From JBHEPS01 sp046261635 (lineage in GTDB: Bacteria > Acidobacteriota > Thermoanaerobaculia > Gp7-AA8): a stretch of DNA of 7,258 nt. Positions 5,747 through 7,258 of this stretch are shown in pieces. The first letter of the stretch is position 1. Each line of letters begins with the position of its first letter. Where the stretch lies: the NCBI GenBank assembly GCA_046261635.1, contig JBHEOL010000056.1, forward strand, positions 1-7,258. The letters are read 5' to 3'. Below the pieces are notes generated by a model. That model saw only the letters and a list, made by a program, of their open reading frames with translations, had not been told where the DNA came from and made no database searches. The translations under genes were made by a program, and so were the position numbers.

Positions 5747-5752
5747 TAGAAT
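5747..5752 (+). promoter_or_regulatory. Predicted -10 box for the TPR-AIM24 gene
   Basis: TAGAAT in the context GATTAGAATGCGA, 30 nt before the ATG at 5783 and nearly identical to the box before 4432. The -35 region is poor (TTCTTC at 5725-5730, 16-nt spacing). It suggests the TPR-AIM24 gene has its own transcript start within the 80-nt gap after the lytic transglycosylase. Confidence 0.4.
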
Positions 5753-5782
5753 GCGAAGACGCGTCCGTCGACGCGATTCGAG

Positions 5783-7096
5783 ATGCCGCAGAATCCCACC
5801 GCGCCGCCCCGCTTCGACCACGGAGTCTTTCTCCTCCACACCAATCGTGGAAGAGAGGCATTCCAGGAGGGTCGCTACGGAGAAGCCCGCAAGGAGCTGG
5901 AAGCGGCCCAGCGGCTCCGCCCGGAAGACGGCGACGTTCTGAACCTGCTCGGGTTGGTCTATTTCAAGACCGGAGCTTTCCCGGAAGCCGAGGTGATTTA
6001 CCGGCGGCTCGTCGAGCAGAACCCGGCGGTGTTCATCCTCCATTCGAACCTCGGGCTCATCTATTACAAGCAGGAGAAGCTCGACCAGGCGGAGAAGCAC
6101 CTGCTGAAGGCGATCGAGCTTCGGCCCAACTACTCCAAGTCGCATCTCTATCTCGGGCTGCTCTACCGGCGCCGCAACAAGCTCGGGCTGGCGCTCGAGC
6201 ATCTCCGCTTCGCCGGCGCGGACAAGGTCGCCCGTGAGGTCGAACAGGACCTGAACGCGAGCCCGGCTCAGAGGGATCCGGCACCGCCGCCACCCTCACC
6301 TCCGCGCCGGGAGGAAAAGAGTCCTCCAGCCGCCGATCAGGTCTCCTCGATGACGACGCTTCCCGGCACCCTTCCCGCCGTACCGGCGAGCACCTCGGCG
6401 CCCGAACCCGACCCGTTTCCCGACGTCGCGGCGCAGACGGCCGCGCGGAAGCTCCAGGAGGCGGTCGACGAGACCCAGCTCGGCGAGGAGAAGCGGCTCG
6501 ACCTCGGGCGCAAGATCGAGGGGGCCTCGCGGACGTTCGTGCTGCACGAGAACGGATTCCTCGAGATCAACTTCCGCCGCAGCGTCCACGTCAAGCGGGG
6601 AACGATCTCCAGCTACTCCGGCAACCTGAAGTTCACGGCCGAGAGCGGGCTTCTCGGGACGACCGCCGCGACCCTCGTGCGCGCTCAGGGCGGAGGGAAG
6701 CTCTTCGTGTTCGAAAAGGCGAGCAAGACGTTCCTCCTCGACTTGAACGACGAGTTCATCTTCGTGGAGGGGTCGAACCTGCTTGCGCTCGAGGACACGC
6801 TCGCATACCGCGTCGAGCCGATCTACGAAAGCAACTACCAGAAGAAGCTCGACACGGTGAAGATTTTCGGGAAAGGCTCACTCGCCATCTCGACCTCGAT
6901 CGAGCCGCTGACGATGCGCGTGACGCCGGAGTTCCCCCTCTCCATCTCCTCGAACGCGCTCGTCGCGTGGACCGGGAACCTGATTCCGACGGTCATGGAC
7001 GAAGACGAGCTGAGTGACATCATGATCGGCGGTGGAGTCGGCAAGGGGTTCAAGATCCGCTTCGAGGGTGAAGGCGTCGTCGTCAGCGAGCAGTAG
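5783..7096 (+). CDS. TPR repeat protein with C-terminal AIM24 domain
   Basis: The 437-residue product has no signal peptide or membrane helix and is probably cytoplasmic. Residues about 16-150 form four tetratricopeptide repeats (marks: EAFQEGRYGEARKEL, LLGLVYFKTGAFPEAE, NLGLIYYKQEKLDQAE, YLGLLYRRRNKLGLAL), which usually bind other proteins. A proline-rich linker follows (about 160-213, with PAPPPPSPP), then a charged helix. Residues about 250-437 look like an AIM24 domain: a beta-rich fold with FLEINF, VKRGTISSYSGNL, ELSDIMIGGGVGKGFKIRF and the ending GEGVVVSEQ. AIM24 proteins are named after a yeast mitochondrial protein; bacterial function is poorly known. I infer a scaffold whose TPR part recruits a partner to the AIM24 part. 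No Shine-Dalgarno sequence is obvious before the ATG; TAGAAT lies 30 nt upstream. It is followed by the terminal palindrome. Confidence 0.87.
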   Translation: MPQNPTAPPRFDHGVFLLHTNRGREAFQEGRYGEARKELEAAQRLRPEDGDVLNLLGLVYFKTGAFPEAEVIYRRLVEQNPAVFILHSNLGLIYYKQEKLDQAEKHLLKAIELRPNYSKSHLYLGLLYRRRNKLGLALEHLRFAGADKVAREVEQDLNASPAQRDPAPPPPSPPRREEKSPPAADQVSSMTTLPGTLPAVPASTSAPEPDPFPDVAAQTAARKLQEAVDETQLGEEKRLDLGRKIEGASRTFVLHENGFLEINFRRSVHVKRGTISSYSGNLKFTAESGLLGTTAATLVRAQGGGKLFVFEKASKTFLLDLNDEFIFVEGSNLLALEDTLAYRVEPIYESNYQKKLDTVKIFGKGSLAISTSIEPLTMRVTPEFPLSISSNALVAWTGNLIPTVMDEDELSDIMIGGGVGKGFKIRFEGEGVVVSEQ

Positions 7097-7158
7097 GGGC
7101 GACGGCGTGGATAGGGCAGTCATCCTGAGAGGCTGTGAAAGAAACCAGAGGGGCCGCG

Positions 7159-7258
7159 CTGGTGGAGCTTGCGAGGCGAGATCAAGGAGCGAGGAGGAGG
7201 CGATGCGGTGGCATCGTTGACGACGAGCGACGCGGAGATCGCCCGCAACCTCCACCAG
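7159..7258. repeat. Imperfect 100-bp palindrome reaching the window edge (possible repeat or MITE-like element)
   Basis: The last 162 bases (7097-7258) hold no convincing gene. Two arms, 7159-7206 and 7211-7258, are symmetric about 7208/7209. The outer 9 bp are perfect (CTGGTGGAG at 7159-7167, CTCCACCAG at 7250-7258), followed inward by a mismatch, TTGCG/CGCAA and, after a bulged A, GGCGA/TCGCC. The centre is a perfect 6-bp hairpin CGATGC (7201-7206) / GCATCG (7211-7216) with loop GGTG. The middle of the arms pairs poorly and instead contains GAGCGA as a direct repeat (7187-7192, 7225-7230). The bases before the left arm (GAGGCTGTGAAAG at 7130-7142, then GGGGCCGCG) look like the outer end of an element whose other end lies beyond the window. 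It may also serve as a 3' end for the TPR-AIM24 message. Confidence 0.6.

Noticed and set aside
5380..6237. Plus-strand frame (285 codons) overlapping the transglycosylase and the TPR gene
   Set aside because: It overlaps two genes with clear domains in other frames and is Arg/Ser/Pro-rich without motifs.
7032..7220. Short frame across the end of the TPR-AIM24 gene and the palindrome
   Set aside because: Starts inside the AIM24 domain and runs into palindromic DNA; no ribosome site or domain.
1..7258. tRNA, rRNA, CRISPR array, prophage or defence genes
   Set aside because: No tRNA cloverleaf, regularly spaced repeats, or phage, transposase or nuclease-defence genes were found; RNase Y and YmdB are housekeeping families.

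Overview
This is a GC-rich chromosomal window of housekeeping and accessory genes, mostly on the plus strand. The order zapA, a 6S-like RNA, rny (RNase Y), ymdB-type phosphodiesterase, together with a TPR-AIM24 protein and a small SLT lytic transglycosylase, suggests an Acidobacteriota-like Gram-negative bacterium. That is an inference from gene content and composition, not from a marker gene.

Layout. (1) 2-301: nearly complete zapA (cell-division protein), open at the left edge. (2) About 320-516: a structured RNA that looks like 6S RNA, directly downstream of zapA as in many other bacteria. (3) 597-2159: rny, with a GTG start and a strong Shine-Dalgarno sequence. (4) 2160-2304: a hairpin-rich gap, then ymdB (2305-3093), then a short gene 5 nt later (3099-3743) that resembles a family-2 glycosyltransferase whose catalytic DxD site is lost. 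(5) On the minus strand, convergent with that gene, a short AraC/XylS-type regulator made of the DNA-binding domain only (3751-4113), with its own TATAAT box. (6) A 318-nt divergent gap with two overlapping hairpins, then three plus-strand genes, each with a -10-like box in front: a stand-alone cyclic-nucleotide-binding-like domain (4432-4941), a secreted SLT lytic transglycosylase (4995-5702) and a TPR-AIM24 protein (5783-7096). (7) The right end (7097-7258) has no gene and holds about 100 bp of imperfect palindrome that reaches the window edge, probably part of a dispersed repeat or small mobile element.

How the genes fit together. rny and ymdB are also neighbours in Bacillus and link mRNA turnover to a metallophosphodiesterase. 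zapA and the lytic transglycosylase act in division and on peptidoglycan. The AraC-like and cyclic-nucleotide-like proteins look like small regulators of unknown target. I see no obvious defence system, prophage, CRISPR array or secondary-metabolite cluster. The less ordinary items are the degenerate glycosyltransferase, the alternative-pairing leader of ymdB, the overlapping hairpins near 4302-4360 and the terminal palindrome.
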